Assembly: GCA_035610365.1 (NCBI GenBank)
Contig: CM069432.1
Span: 262,505,177-262,569,176, forward strand
Source of the DNA: Aquatica leii
Taxonomy: Eukaryota; Arthropoda; Insecta; Coleoptera; Lampyridae
Reading direction: 5' to 3'
Length of the DNA stretch: 64,000 bases
Positions 22,988 through 34,555 of the stretch are shown here, piece by piece. The first letter of the stretch is position 1, and each line of letters begins with the position of its first letter. The notes beneath the pieces were generated by a model that saw nothing but the letters and a program-made list of their open reading frames with translations, was not told where the DNA came from and ran no database searches. Made by a program: the position numbers and the translations under genes.

Positions 22988-24151
22988 TATTCCCTGTACG
23001 GCGAAAAGATAGAGTTAAGCTCCTTCTTCAATTGTGTATGATAATTTAAACCATTGTATGAAGAGACAAGTTTACACCGCTCAAATTAGTTAAAGCGCGA
23101 AAATTCAAAAAATATGTAATGTATAATATAGGCATTAAAGGTTAAAGTACATAGGAAAAAGTATAATTTTCAATTAATGTACAAAAATATAAATTTCTAC
23201 TTATAACAAATAAATACTGTAACGAATTTATTACTTAAAAACTAATTTATTTAAACGATTAAAACTACGTTTACTTATTATAGAAATATGTATACTTTTA
23301 AATTGACCGAACTACTAAAATCTAATAATAAAAACACTTACACTATAATTTATGTATAACCGTTGTATAACACTTAAGATAAGATTAGATAACGTCCTCG
23401 GATTTGTTTACACTATAAGTCACGTTCACTCGATTCGGTGTACACTGTTATTTATTTAAAACGCCGCCCGTGCTAACGATACGTATTTATTTCAACTTGA
23501 TAATCTTAATACTGCATGCTTTCACATTCCAGCAATAACTGACCTACGATTTCCATCTTCGGCTTTTATAGACATCAGCGAATTCTTCTCGATCGTTCCT
23601 CACTTTTCGCTATATTTTCTAGAAACTAGATAACAGTTCTAGAAGGCTCTTGCATTTGCAAGTAATTTCTCGGACGTTTCAATACGTTTATAACTTTGTT
23701 AATTTAGTTACACGATTTATTTTTAAAATTTATCAAATAACATTTTGAGGGAACAACTAAACATTTCAAACGGGTATAAACAAGGGCGTCATTAAGTTTT
23801 TACTTATTAACAAATTTGACGAACTAAAATTATGACATATTTTAAATAACATTCTATATTTAAAAAAATAGGATGATTCAGATAAAGAAGTCATCCTCCA
23901 CACGAATATACACAAATGTTTTTCAAAGTATTGAAAAATACTATTTCGTCAAATGAATTGAAATTACAAAAACCTAGAACTGCGAATAAATTAACCAAAA
24001 TGTCAAACGTTAAACTCAGGTCAAACTGAAGTATGTAATTTGTTTGTTGTAATACTGACTTGAAATTTTTAACCAATAAAAAAAATTATTCAAATTTAGC
24101 GCGTATTTGATGGGAGGGATTTAACTCTATCTTTTCGCCGTACAGAGAATA
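22988..24151. mobile_element. 1.16 kb inverted-repeat element carrying a heat-shock-like promoter
   Basis: Terminal inverted repeats of 31 bp (22988-23018 and 24121-24151) match at 30 of 31 positions; core CCCTGTACGGCGAAAAGATA. TTAA occurs 4-5 bp outside each repeat, which would fit a TTAA-targeting (piggyBac-like) element, but the gap makes this uncertain. No transposase frame is present, so it is non-autonomous. The interior has a compact promoter on the minus strand (23537-23644). The family is not recognised. A solo LTR is unlikely because LTR ends have only short TG/CA inverted repeats. Confidence 0.75.
23537..23644 (-). promoter_or_regulatory. TATA/Inr promoter with phased heat-shock elements
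   Basis: On the minus strand: two TTCTAGAA sites (23637-23644 and 23617-23624) whose starts are 20 bp apart, so all four TTC/GAA half-sites fall on one 5-bp register; then TATAAAAG at 23563-23570; then TCAGTT, an insect initiator, at 23537-23542. The A of the initiator (23540) lies 30 bp from the T of the TATA box. TTC-nn-GAA in 5-bp phase is the binding pattern of heat-shock factor, and the site lies at about -77 to -104, the usual place in insect hsp promoters. More GAA/TTC units follow at 23581-23600. No heat-shock protein frame follows it. Confidence 0.6.
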
Positions 24152-24973
24152 CCTAGTTAATAATGAAAATATTTACATTTTCACTCACACAGTGTGAATC
24201 ATCTAGATTTCAATAATTTTATTAACTGTATTTGCAGATTTGCCACCTCTTTTAATAAATCTGCACCGAAAAGAAGTCGTTTTGTACTAAGTGGGCTGAT
24301 GCATTTGGAAATTCTTCACGTTTGTCTAATGCTAATTGTCGAAGAATGTTTATTGCTCGGTATGATACGGCTGCAGTCCGATAGGTTACTGTTTTGCTGT
24401 ATTCTTGAATGGGATGAGCTGTATTGAATCTCCAAAGTATTCGATGATATTTTTGATCTTTTTCGGTGATCTTGATCTTCTCGATGCCTGCGGTAAAAGC
24501 GTTTTCTCTATCGAACAAGAATGTCAGACAGATCTTGTTAAAGTCTTGGCTCCACCAATACAGTTTCGTTTAAACTGACTTAGTTGATGTTTCGCATGAA
24601 GCATCAAACACCAACTTGGTTGTGGTGTTATCTTCCCGGATCACTGGTTGGTGGGGAATGTAATACTTTGCTTCTTTGTTTTCTGGTAATGTTTTCTTTA
24701 TATGAATTAACGTAATAGTCTTGCACAAAGTTATTGTATTGATTTCTTAATTCAGGATCTGTTTCTAATCTTTTCTCTAGTTGCAGTAGTCTTGCAATTG
24801 GTCGATTTTAAGAATTTCCGAGATGTTTTTGTTCGGGTTTCTTCTTCATTTTTCTTGACCGTTTGTTAGAAGCGGTCTTTGCATATTTGGTCATCTTGAG
24901 AAAGGCAGCGTTGTGTAGATGCTTCTTTGATTTCCCAAAATTTGGTTAATTGCTAGTCTTCTTCAATTCAAGT

Positions 24974-25014
24974 AACAACCAATCCAAGTATTCAATATAC
25001 TTGGATTGGTTGTT
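24974..25014. repeat. Perfect 17-bp stem, 7-nt loop palindrome
   Basis: 24974-24990 (AACAACCAATCCAAGTA) pairs exactly with 24998-25014 across the loop TTCAATA. It lies inside the BEL/Pao fossil and may be a local inverted duplication. Confidence 0.85.
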
Positions 25015-25589
25015 GTGAGACTTGTTGTATAATATTGCTTTATAGTATCCATCATAATTTGCTGCCCAAGTAGACCTTTTACCTTGATTTTTTGTTGAAT
25101 AATTTTTCCGTATTCTTCGGCTCCTATAATTGTGTCGATGGATCCTGGTATATTACATGTTAGATCAGCTAGGATGTAATTGCTCCATTGTTCTAAGTTT
25201 TGACATTGGTTTTTTTTAAAGGCACTTTCCTTGTAAGTTTTGATAGTACCAGAAACTCTATACAGTATGGTGATAAAGCAAGGAACCAAATTTATAATTG
25301 CGTTATTTAATGTTTTCAAGCAAAACGCTCGGACAAGTCAATTTTACTTTTTAATTATCTACTTCATGGCATAAAAATTTTACATACGACGTCATGTATT
25401 TTTGCACAATGACATTATTGGTTTTTTTCAATGACAACCCAAATTTTTTTGCTGTTTTTTATTAGATGGTACAACTACTTAAATTATGGTATAAAAATTT
25501 TTTTGAGAAAATAACACATTTACCGTAAGAAATAAAAATGTAACTTTAATGGAAGAAAATCATAATTAAACCTCAAAAACAAACGAAAT

Positions 25590-26581
25590 TTATCGCAAAT
25601 GTTCAAATTGCGTTCCGTTAACCATTTGGCACTGACCGATACGAGTGTAAACACTTTGTACACTTTGCTCAAGGACTTCAGTAATTATGTGTTCCACTTC
25701 AGCGCGAATTCTTTGATTTTGAGTAACCCCACAGAAAAAATTAAGAGAGTCAAGTCAGGGGAACGCGGTGGCTACTCAATTGGTCCTCGACGTCTTATCT
25801 ACCTTCCAGAAAATGTGACGTCAAGATTCCAAAGTGAGGAGGCGCCCCATCTTGTTAAAAATAATATCCTGATCGGGTACATTTGCTTCGTGATGAATTG
25901 GAAACATTGCTGTCAGAGCTGGCACTAAATGAAGCTACAAAAAGTTCAAATAACGTGTTCTTGTAAGGTTCCTTTCAAAAAAGTAAGGTCCCATTAAACG
26001 CCGTCCGATTATTCCAATCCAAACACTTAATTTTCTTTTGCGTTGACTGTGAGAGTCTTGAGTCCAGTGGGGATTTTTCTTGTCTACTACTTGCAATTGT
26101 GACGATGTGTTGTCTCATTTATGCAGAAAGAAAATAACATATTCTTTAAAAAATTGGGATCTCCATCGCAGCGTAATATTAGTTCTTCGCAAAACTGCAA
26201 GCGGTGGTCTGGATCTTCCTCGTTTAAGAATCGATTGAATTTTGTAATGATATTTCTCTTTCTTGAACAACTTCACGACAAAAGAGTGGTTTACGTTTGA
26301 GGGCTAGCTGCCTTGTAGAATGGTGAGAATTTTTCTTCATCTTCAAGTAACACATCTAATTGGGTTTCATCGTTTGCTTGAGGTCGATTTTGCCGAGGCA
26401 AATCATGGACGGATCCCGTTTCAGTAAATTTAGCAACCAGTTTACTTACTATAGACCTTACAATAGGCGATATATTAAGATGTTCTTGGTTGAATAATTA
26501 AAATATTTCCTCATGTGTTCTTATCACCATATCCAACCATTATTAAAATTTCTATTTTTCCCGTTCAGTTAAACGTGTCAT
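25590..26581 (-). pseudogene. Ancient mariner transposase (relative of the 19.1 kb copy)
   Basis: Starts MTRLTEREK at 26581 and ends NGTQFEHLR with stop at 25590, close to the NGLHFEHLL end of the 19.1 kb transposase. In between, in several frames: IVSKLVAKFTETGSVHDLPR, DPDHRLQFCEELILRC, LSVWIGIIGRRLMGPYFFE, LVPALTAMFP. Many stops and frameshifts; the catalytic QQD motif is degraded to NKMG. It is inserted in the BEL/Pao fossil, so it is younger than that element but clearly older than the 19.1 kb mariner. Terminal repeats were not found. Confidence 0.8.
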
Positions 26582-27343
26582 TTTTTGTTAACGGCAACGC
26601 ACGCTCTTAAAAAACTTGCTAAATGGTTCATTCACATTCTCATGCTTCTTAGTTGATTTCGCATGTGGTTGACTGCAGTAGACGTTTGTGGACGTGTAAC
26701 ACTTTTTTGTTGATTGGTGTTTGTTTTTGATGGTGTGAAGGTTTTATATTGTCGGTGTAAAATTATGATGTGGATCTCTACAGTGTTGACATTGTTTTCT
26801 GCAGTAACATCTTTGTTCAGATCAGTGATTTAGCCAGTTGACGCACATTTGCTTATTGTTTACTGAATGGGTTCTCTCGGTTACAGGGAGTGCTCTAAAT
26901 TAGTTATTAACGGACCCCGTGATGCAATTTCTACTTGTAGATTCATTTGTTGTATCGTACAGTTTTTTAAGGATTTCTTATGATTCTTTGTAAATAGCTG
27001 GAATATCTATGGTTTTATCTATCAATATAGGTATTACTAATCCTCTTATTTTGGTAGCGTTTCTTTAACGATTTCCATGCAGCTTCATAATTGCCTTCAG
27101 TGATTTGAAGATGTAGGATGATGGCGTCTCTTCTTGTGTGCGATTTTAAGTACTTAATTTTTTTGATGTTCGTTAAGATTGTATTACCATGAATTACTTT
27201 GAGGAGTACATCGTGAACGGTTCTTTGTATCCGCCACTGAACGTCGGTAGTGTTATGTTTGGAACAGATTGATTTCATCTTTTGCCCTAAAATTTTAAAC
27301 GTTTCTTCGTATTTGTTTTCACTTTTCCCAAAATTTTTCGAGT

Positions 27344-28960
27344 AAAAATTAATCGAAAAAAAAGACGATTTTTCAGGAGAACTTTAGAAAGTTTCTACGC
27401 TATGAGTCATCACTTAAAAAAACTTTAACGATGATTTGAGCCTTTGAATGTTTCTACTTCAAAAAAAATGGAAAGATGCGGTTTCAGTTTGTTTAGGGGA
27501 AACTGAAGAATCCCTTTCATTCAGTTCTAGTTTGTTTTCTTTAAAAGTAGGAATGGTATTTCTTTCTACAAACGTTTTGCTTGTCATCTCTCTCTTCACT
27601 TTACCGGTGGTAGAAAACGGAATTTTTTGGCGGCAATTTTATCTTTTTTTCTATGAATTGTTATGCAAAGTTTTATTTAGCATTTTGTTTGTTATTCTAA
27701 GTTTTTTTTGTTGTTGTACATCTTTTTTGACAGGCATCGTGACATCTTTTTTTAATTTTACTTACACCAATAAAATAGATCTTATATTTATACGTGGGAT
27801 TGTGTTTTTCTCTTTAAAAAATTATTTCTGTAATCTTTGTTACTAATGTTTTAATAGGCATGCGTTTGTGCTTAGTTATCATCATATCTGGTTTCTATTT
27901 CGACTTTGTAGCGTACATTTTTGCTACAGAAGTTTTCTTTTCCAGTTGCTTATTTTCCAGTTTCTGGGTTTTGCTGTTTTGTACTAAGAGTGATGTTAAT
28001 GCATAATCTTCTTCGAGAATCAAAAAAAGTCAGTTATGTATATCGGTCGTTTATTATATCATCTTATGTCAGCTACTCTGAAACGTATCTTTCTTCATCG
28101 AAATTTTCTATTCTTTATGTTAGGAACTTATAGCGTCAAAATCAGTATAACTTCTTTTGTTTAGTTTTTAATACTTTTTTTGAGTTTTTATTATTGAGTT
28201 TTTTAATATCTCTGTTTGGTGACATTTCTTTTATCCAACGTTTTTTATATCTATACCTACATTGTAGTCAGTGATCTACTTTCCGATCGCCGTTCTTCGG
28301 TTTGGTTTTGTTTTTGACATTGTTCTCTGCGTGTTTGTAAAGTTTTTTCATTCTAACTTGCAAGCGTAGCAGCATGGTTGGTGTTGACTATGCCATGATT
28401 TGTATCGTGTTTCTGGATATCTTCAAAATTTTTCTTTTTATACCGTTTTTCTTTCTTTCGTATATATTCGCATAGTGTCTATATCTCTGACATTATTTGT
28501 GTTTGTAGACAGATACTCTATTTAATTTTTAGTTTTCTTTAGCCAATCAAGATGATAACTGTTTTTATAGGCATCGTGACAAAGACGTACTATTTAGTCA
28601 CGGTTTAACTGACATATTTATTAGTTTGCCTTTTTTATTTGTTTATAGTTTCAAGCACTTCTTCTGCTGTTTTTGTTTTTAATGTGATGCTTCATTTTAA
28701 TTTTTTTCGTTAGTTTTCAACTTCTAATTTTATCATGTCTTTCACGATTTTAGATTTTTTGGTAATTTTTTTGGTTGTATTATTATAGTGTCACTGTTTT
28801 TTTCCAATTTCTTTTCTTGTGCTTAGCATTTTTAGCAAGGAAATGTTTTTTTTTAAATTTTTACCCAAACTGAGACGCGCAATATTTGTTTGTTTGGATT
28901 GGTTTATAATGCGGTTTCAACTCATCAAAACTTGATGCTTATTATTCATTGTTTTGTTTA
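27344..28960 (+). repeat. Direct repeat R, long copy
   Basis: Matches 29777-30340 at both ends: left part TTTTTCGAGTAAAA, AACTTTAGAAAGTTT, TTTCTACAAACGTTTTGC, CTTTACCGGTGGTAGAAAAC; right part TAGTTTTCAACTTCTAAT, TCTTTCACGATTTTAG, GACGCGCAATATTTGTTTG, CAACTCATCAAA. About 1 kb in the middle (roughly 27720-28700) is present only here. T-rich frames on the plus strand are not coding. Family not recognised. Confidence 0.75.
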
Positions 28961-28965
28961 ATCGA

Positions 28966-29690
28966 TTTTAAACAGTTTGAGTAACTTACGTTATCAATTT
29001 ATTTTTGTGCTATAAATAACAATTAAGAATTACGTCAAAATGAATTCTTTTAAACTAATGACAACTGTCACAATCACTGACTTGATTTTTGATTTGAAAT
29101 TATTATCTTAAATTTTAAGTTTGATAACAGGTAGAAAGGTTTTCATAATTCTAGTAGTGGAAAAAATTGTATATATACCACGGTTGAGAAGTTCATTATA
29201 TCTTGTGCGACTTAGGTATATCCCTCGACGCTTCGCGTCTCGCGATATAATCTATCGTTTAGGTTATAATCATACACTTCTCAGCCTTGATATAAAATGT
29301 ACTATTAAATATAATCAATGCTTAAAGTAATATTGTTTTTAAACAATTTTAGTAATTTTAACAAAAAAAAACTTGCGTTGGCTATTTATTTTTGTGTTGT
29401 AAATCACAGTTACATCAAAAGTAATTGTAAACTAATGGCAACTGTCACAATCACCAAACAAAAAACTCACTTGATATTTAGTTTGAAATTAATATCCTAA
29501 ATTTGATTTAGTAACAGTTAAAAAGGTTTTAATAATTCTAGTGGTGGAAAAAGATGTGTTTGGACCACGGTTGTGAAAATTATTGTAACCTGTGCGATTT
29601 TATTCCTCGACGCTTCTCGATATAAAATGTCGCTTAGGTTATAATAATATATTTCTCAACTTTGGTATTTAACATTCTATTTTTGTTACT
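28966..29690 (+). repeat. Interspersed repeat, two tandem copies (A and B)
   Basis: Copy A about 28966-29312 and copy B about 29313-29690, head to tail, both like the interrupted copy C at 21045-22890. Shared landmarks: TTTTTGTGYTRTAAATCAC-like segment, AATGRCAACTGTCACAATCA, AGTRGTGGAAAAA, CCTCGACGCTTC and CGATATAAWMTRTCGYTTAGG. Within a copy, GGTTGAGAAGT and ACTTCTCAGCC (29181 and 29277 areas) face each other as a degenerate inverted repeat around the CTCGACGCTTCGCG centre, so it may be a MITE-like element. Confidence 0.75.
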
Positions 29691-29776
29691 TAATTGTATA
29701 TACATTTCAATCAAAAATTTTCTTAATCCAAACTGTATGTAATGTTTGTTTGGTAAACATGATTTTTTTACCATTT

Positions 29777-30340
29777 TTCGAGTAAAATTTAATCGAAAGA
29801 AAAAATTTACGATTTATTAGCAGAACTTTAGAAAGTTTGTGCGCTATGAATCCTTACTTTAAAAAAGTTTAAAGAATATTTGAACCTTTGAATTTTTCTG
29901 CTTCAAAAAAAAAACACTAAAAAAATCCTTTGGATTCAGTTCTAGTCTGTTTTCTGTAAAAATAGGAATGGTGTTTCTTTCTACAAACGTTTTGCCTGTC
30001 CTTTCTCTCTTCACTTTACCGGTGGTAGAAAACGGAATTTTTTAGCGGCTTTTTTGTTATGCAAAATTTTATTTAACATTTTGTTTGTTATTCTGAGTTT
30101 TTTTCTTGTTAGTTTTCAACTTCTAATATAATCGTGTCTTTCACGATTTTAGATTTTTTTGGTTGTATTATTATAGTATCATTGTTTTGTTTTCAATTTT
30201 TTCTTTTGTGCTTTGCAACAAAATGTTTTGTTTTTATTTTTACCCAATCTGGGACGCGCAATATTTGTTTGCTTGGATTGGTTTATAATGCGCCTTCAAC
30301 TCATCAAAGCTTGATGCTTATTATTCATTTTTTTGTTTAA
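29777..30340 (+). repeat. Direct repeat R, short copy
   Basis: Same orientation as 27344-28960 and similar over both ends, but lacking ~1 kb of the middle. It ends CTTGATGCTTATTATTCAT as the long copy does. Confidence 0.75.
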
Positions 30341-33300
30341 ATCCTACTTTTTTCTTTCGTCTCTTCTTCTTTCATGAATTAATGAAAATAAAATATTAGT
30401 TCACTAAGAATAGTTAGTCTTACAAATTTTTAAAATACGTAGGTATTGTTTTTTCAAAAATGTTATAAACGGTGACGCATTCAAATAACACGTTAATTAG
30501 AAAAAGAAAATATGACAAAATACACGGTGTTTATAATAAAAATTAAAAACCCCAGTACGGTAGGGTATAGGATGTGTTGTTAAATGCTTTTAGATCTCAG
30601 TTTTATTATATATTCAGGGAAAATTGCGAATGCTTTCTTTTTGCAGTGTAGTGCACCACACAAAAGCTCTATTTTTCCGTTGTAGAAAAACGGGAAGCTG
30701 TAATCGATACGGAAATGAAATTGTGTAGTAAATTTTGAATTAATGTTATGTAACTACATTTTTAAATTCGATTCCAAAAAAATGTATACCTATTTTCACA
30801 TCAAGTGTGATTTAGTCAACATCTGCTCTATTATCTCCAGTTACAGTTATGATACGCAACGAAAATCTTGTGTCCAACTCGACGCCATTCTCTATACGAA
30901 CACAGCATTGTATTTCCACCCCTCTTGCATCAACGCTTATTTTGAAGTTTACATTAGACACACGATCCTTTTCGATTTTGTTAATCCGACAGGTTGATTA
31001 CAGGGATTATTCCTTTTCATTCTTCGCGTTGTTATAATTTCGAGTAATATTTCGTTTTTGGCAACTTTCAAAAAATTAATTAGATTTTATAAATGGATCC
31101 ATGTGTCTTCTACTCGTAAAATTAAATTGTACTGCATTAAATTTTCATGACCAATTAAGTTAACGTTCAAAGTGTTAATGAAGCCACACTAAAAAAGATG
31201 TTTCTAATCTAATATTAGAATAATTCATTAAGATGCCGACACGGCACTTTTGGGAAACACTTCTTTGACAAGTGTTTAGTTGATTCAGTTTTTAAAGTAC
31301 ATCATAAATTAAGAGAGAACGTTCGCACTCTGGTTATAGTTCACAACACAAAAAAATAAATGTATATCCGTCCGCATGCTGCTCTAATATGACGATGGAA
31401 GATTTGTCATCAAAAAAGATCTAATAGAATTTATTTTATTTCAATCAAGATTGTCAAAGAATAAGTAGGATAAGAAAACCAGAGTAGAAGAAAAATTAGA
31501 ATAATAGATAAGACTTGATGCACTCGTCGACAGATGGTTACTATAATAGCAATCATCATTCTTTCAAATCTGCCGATAGCTTTGAGATATTTTAACATTG
31601 GTTACAATAGAATAAAGACATCTCGAGTCGGATGATCCGTCAATACCATCTTTACTACGTAATAGAGCCCTTCTCTATGTCACAATATACCCCGCTGCGC
31701 ACTACATAGATACATTTTGTTTTCTTTTCTTTGAATACAAACAGCTCGGTTTCTATTGTCCTTTTATGGCATGCCTTTTGCGATCTTTTCGCTGCCTTTT
31801 CAATTTACTTAATAGCTCTTACGTATTCTAGAAAGGTAATTCGACCGTATTTAAGTGTTCGTGTTTTGTCGTTTGTTAGTTTGTCTGCAGGTTTGCATTT
31901 CAAATACGTTTTATGAATATTTGCGTTTCAAGTAATTCACAACTATTTATGGTAGCTTCTTATCATAACATCTATGGGAACGTAACTTTAAATCTCACAG
32001 CATTGTTGATCACAAAAATTTCGTTCTTATACTGATACTCGTCCTTCACTGAATGTTTAATTTTGTTTTTCGAGTTTAGTTTCTTATTGCATAAATTTTT
32101 TACAACGGCACGTTTTGTTGGACTTATTATTTATTACTAAGTCTAAAGAGTTCGCAAAATATTTTAATATTCAACACTTTCTACGAACATTCACAAACGT
32201 TGCCAAACACGAACTCGAAATAAATTTATTATTTTCGATATGGTAAGGTACGAAAAGTTTGAAACAAAGACATTTTTTCTAACTTTATAAATTGTATTTG
32301 TTTATGAAAAATGTCTTCTGAAAACAAGTTACAACCAATATTTGACACAGTTATCGACTTAACATTCTGAATTAATTCAGCATGTTTACTAGTTTCAGTA
32401 GAATTCTTCTAAAAGTGACTAAATTATACTTTTTTCAAGCATTTGATACTAACAAACCTCACAGTTTTGTAAATTTTACTGAAAATTTGAGCCTGATACC
32501 TTTAATTTTTATTGTTTATAACGAATCGATTTTTTGTGATTCTTTTTTATGAAAAGCAGAATGTTAATAAGATGGTAATTTATTAATGATTATTTTTAAG
32601 AAACTATGTATACAATCGTGCAAAATAAAAATCAGATTGTTGACCACTGTTGCCAATGTTGCGGATAAACAAATTAAAATTCATTTTTTTAGATGAAGGT
32701 TCTGGAGGATTTTATAACAAACAACGTTTATTTGAGTTTTTATAACGCTTATTTATATTACTGTCAAAAAAAAAACGAATCTTGCACCAAATCAAAATTT
32801 ACATACTATCAACTATTAAATCGAATAGAAATGCACAAAATGGAATAGCAATTAAAGCATAAAATCGACATGGTTTTAAAATGGTATTTTGTAACTGTCG
32901 ACAATTTCAATTAAAGATATCGATGTCAATTCGACTGTTTTCCATCAATGTTATATAGTACCAAATTTCACGCAATAAAAGTTGTGCATTTTGAATATGA
33001 TTTATATTCGATTTGTTAAAAGCTACAAAACAGAGGGCTGCTTGTGAGTAACTAAACGAACTCAAAAAATGTTGGTACATTTTAGGCCTCAGAATATCGA
33101 CTATTAGATTTTGGTTAAAATTTACATTAACTACTCGTTGTAAAAACTACACATTGCTTCTCAATAATTTGTTGACACTAAAAATAAAAATTAATACAAA
33201 ATAATGTTATCACATAAGACGTAGTTAAATGAAATTGTTATTCTAAGAACGCACATGCTTTGCAAGTTAATTCTCGAATATAGAATATTTACAGCTGTTT

Positions 33301-34555
33301 AAATGAGATGATGTTACGTAGGTGAGCCAAAATATTTTAATAAATAAATAACACTGCAAAATAAAGCTAAATATGCAAAACAACTATTTTAACGTACAAT
33401 AATAAACGTGTTTCACTCTATACCAGCGTATTGTGAAAATTGAGCTAAAAAATTCATGCAAAATAGGTGTTATTGTTATTTATACAAACTAACCTGCGAG
33501 AAGAAAATTGATAACATAAACCGAAACTATGATTACTATAAACGGTGTTTTTTCTACGTAGTTACATAAGTTCGGCCCATAAAGTTATAACATTACCTGA
33601 CTAATAACATTATCCGTGATTCTAATAAGCGGCGTGCACTGTATTAAATATATCTTATTATTGATATCATCTGCAACATAGTTTTTTTTATATATGGTAT
33701 CGGAAAAGTACGGGGTGTAAGTAAATAGTCACAAAGAAGAAGAAACCACAACTTGAAAATGGCAGTACATATATAAAAAAAATAACTAACAAATATAAAA
33801 TGCAGAAAGAATTCGTTTCGGCACTACAAAAATTCTCTTATGTCCTAATTCGTTCAAAAATCTTTAAACAATTAAATCATGTAACTAAACAACTACTGCA
33901 GAAAAAGTATTTCACGATTTCTTTCCAAGTACTGTAAGACTAGCATCGGAATTGTATTGGAAAGATTTTGTCAAACCACAACATTGTTACACGATTTTCT
34001 ATTTTCACAAATCGTGTCAACTCTTAAATTATATAAAACCTGATATCTAAAAAGACATAGTAATTACGGAAAATCAATATTTGGACAGACATTTTTGGGT
34101 TTTACTTATCAAAAATAATTAACTTTGGAAGGTTTTCTAGATTTGGATTCTTCGAATTTGAATTAAGCTTTGCATGAAGCATTCGCTAATCGATAGGAGA
34201 AGGATTAAATAGTATGGCCAATTTGCTTGGCTGATCAAAATACAGAAGGAGCAGAAATTTTACTACCAGTTCTATAAACATAAGCTGTAGAGGTTTAGAA
34301 CATTTTTTTCCACCGAAAAATTTTTGGGTTAACAATAAGGTTTGTGAAATTTGAATTAAATGAAAACCGAAACATAAGTTTCTGTCAAGATGGTGTGCCA
34401 CAACAGCGTACTAAGGTTCATCGGATCCCGGTGAGGATTTCAAAATTTGTCGATGGGACTCACTTTTTTACATATCTGACCTGGTATTCAAATGTTTGTC
34501 TGCTTTACTACTTAATACTGTATCGGATATTTTGAACTTTTTTTAAGTTTCTATA
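30341..34555. other. AT-rich intergenic DNA, no gene seen
   Basis: About 4.2 kb without a supported gene or RNA. At 30522 the sequence CACGGTGTTTATAATAAAA resembles the outer end of some DNA transposons, but no matching second end was found. A short frame at 34344-34535 has QDGVPQQRTKV, faintly like the mariner QQDGAP motif, too weak to call. Confidence 0.45.

Larger units (their letters stand above)
24235..27300 (-). mobile_element. BEL/Pao retroelement fossil, interrupted by a mariner
   Basis: Minus-strand remnants in the order gag (about 27280-26900, KYLKSHTRRDAI and GNYEAAWKSLKKRYQNKR), protease/DUF1758-like (25319-24963, NLEQWSNYILAD and IIGAEEYG) and reverse transcriptase (about 24520-24235, DQKYHRILWRFN and LRQLALDKREEFP). 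A mariner copy (25590-26581) sits between gag and protease. It is broken in many places and no paired LTRs were recognised; it looks old. A second BEL/Pao fossil is at 59640-61915. Confidence 0.85.

Noticed and set aside
23537-23644. An hsp gene downstream of the heat-shock-like promoter
   Set aside because: No Hsp70, Hsp90 or small-Hsp frame follows in the direction of transcription before the inverted repeat.
27448-27846. 132-residue frame with apparent membrane segments
   Set aside because: T-rich repeat DNA (repeat R); the short copy of R does not keep the frame.
34344-34535. Possible mariner motif QDGVPQQRTKV
   Set aside because: No other transposase motif in order on either side.
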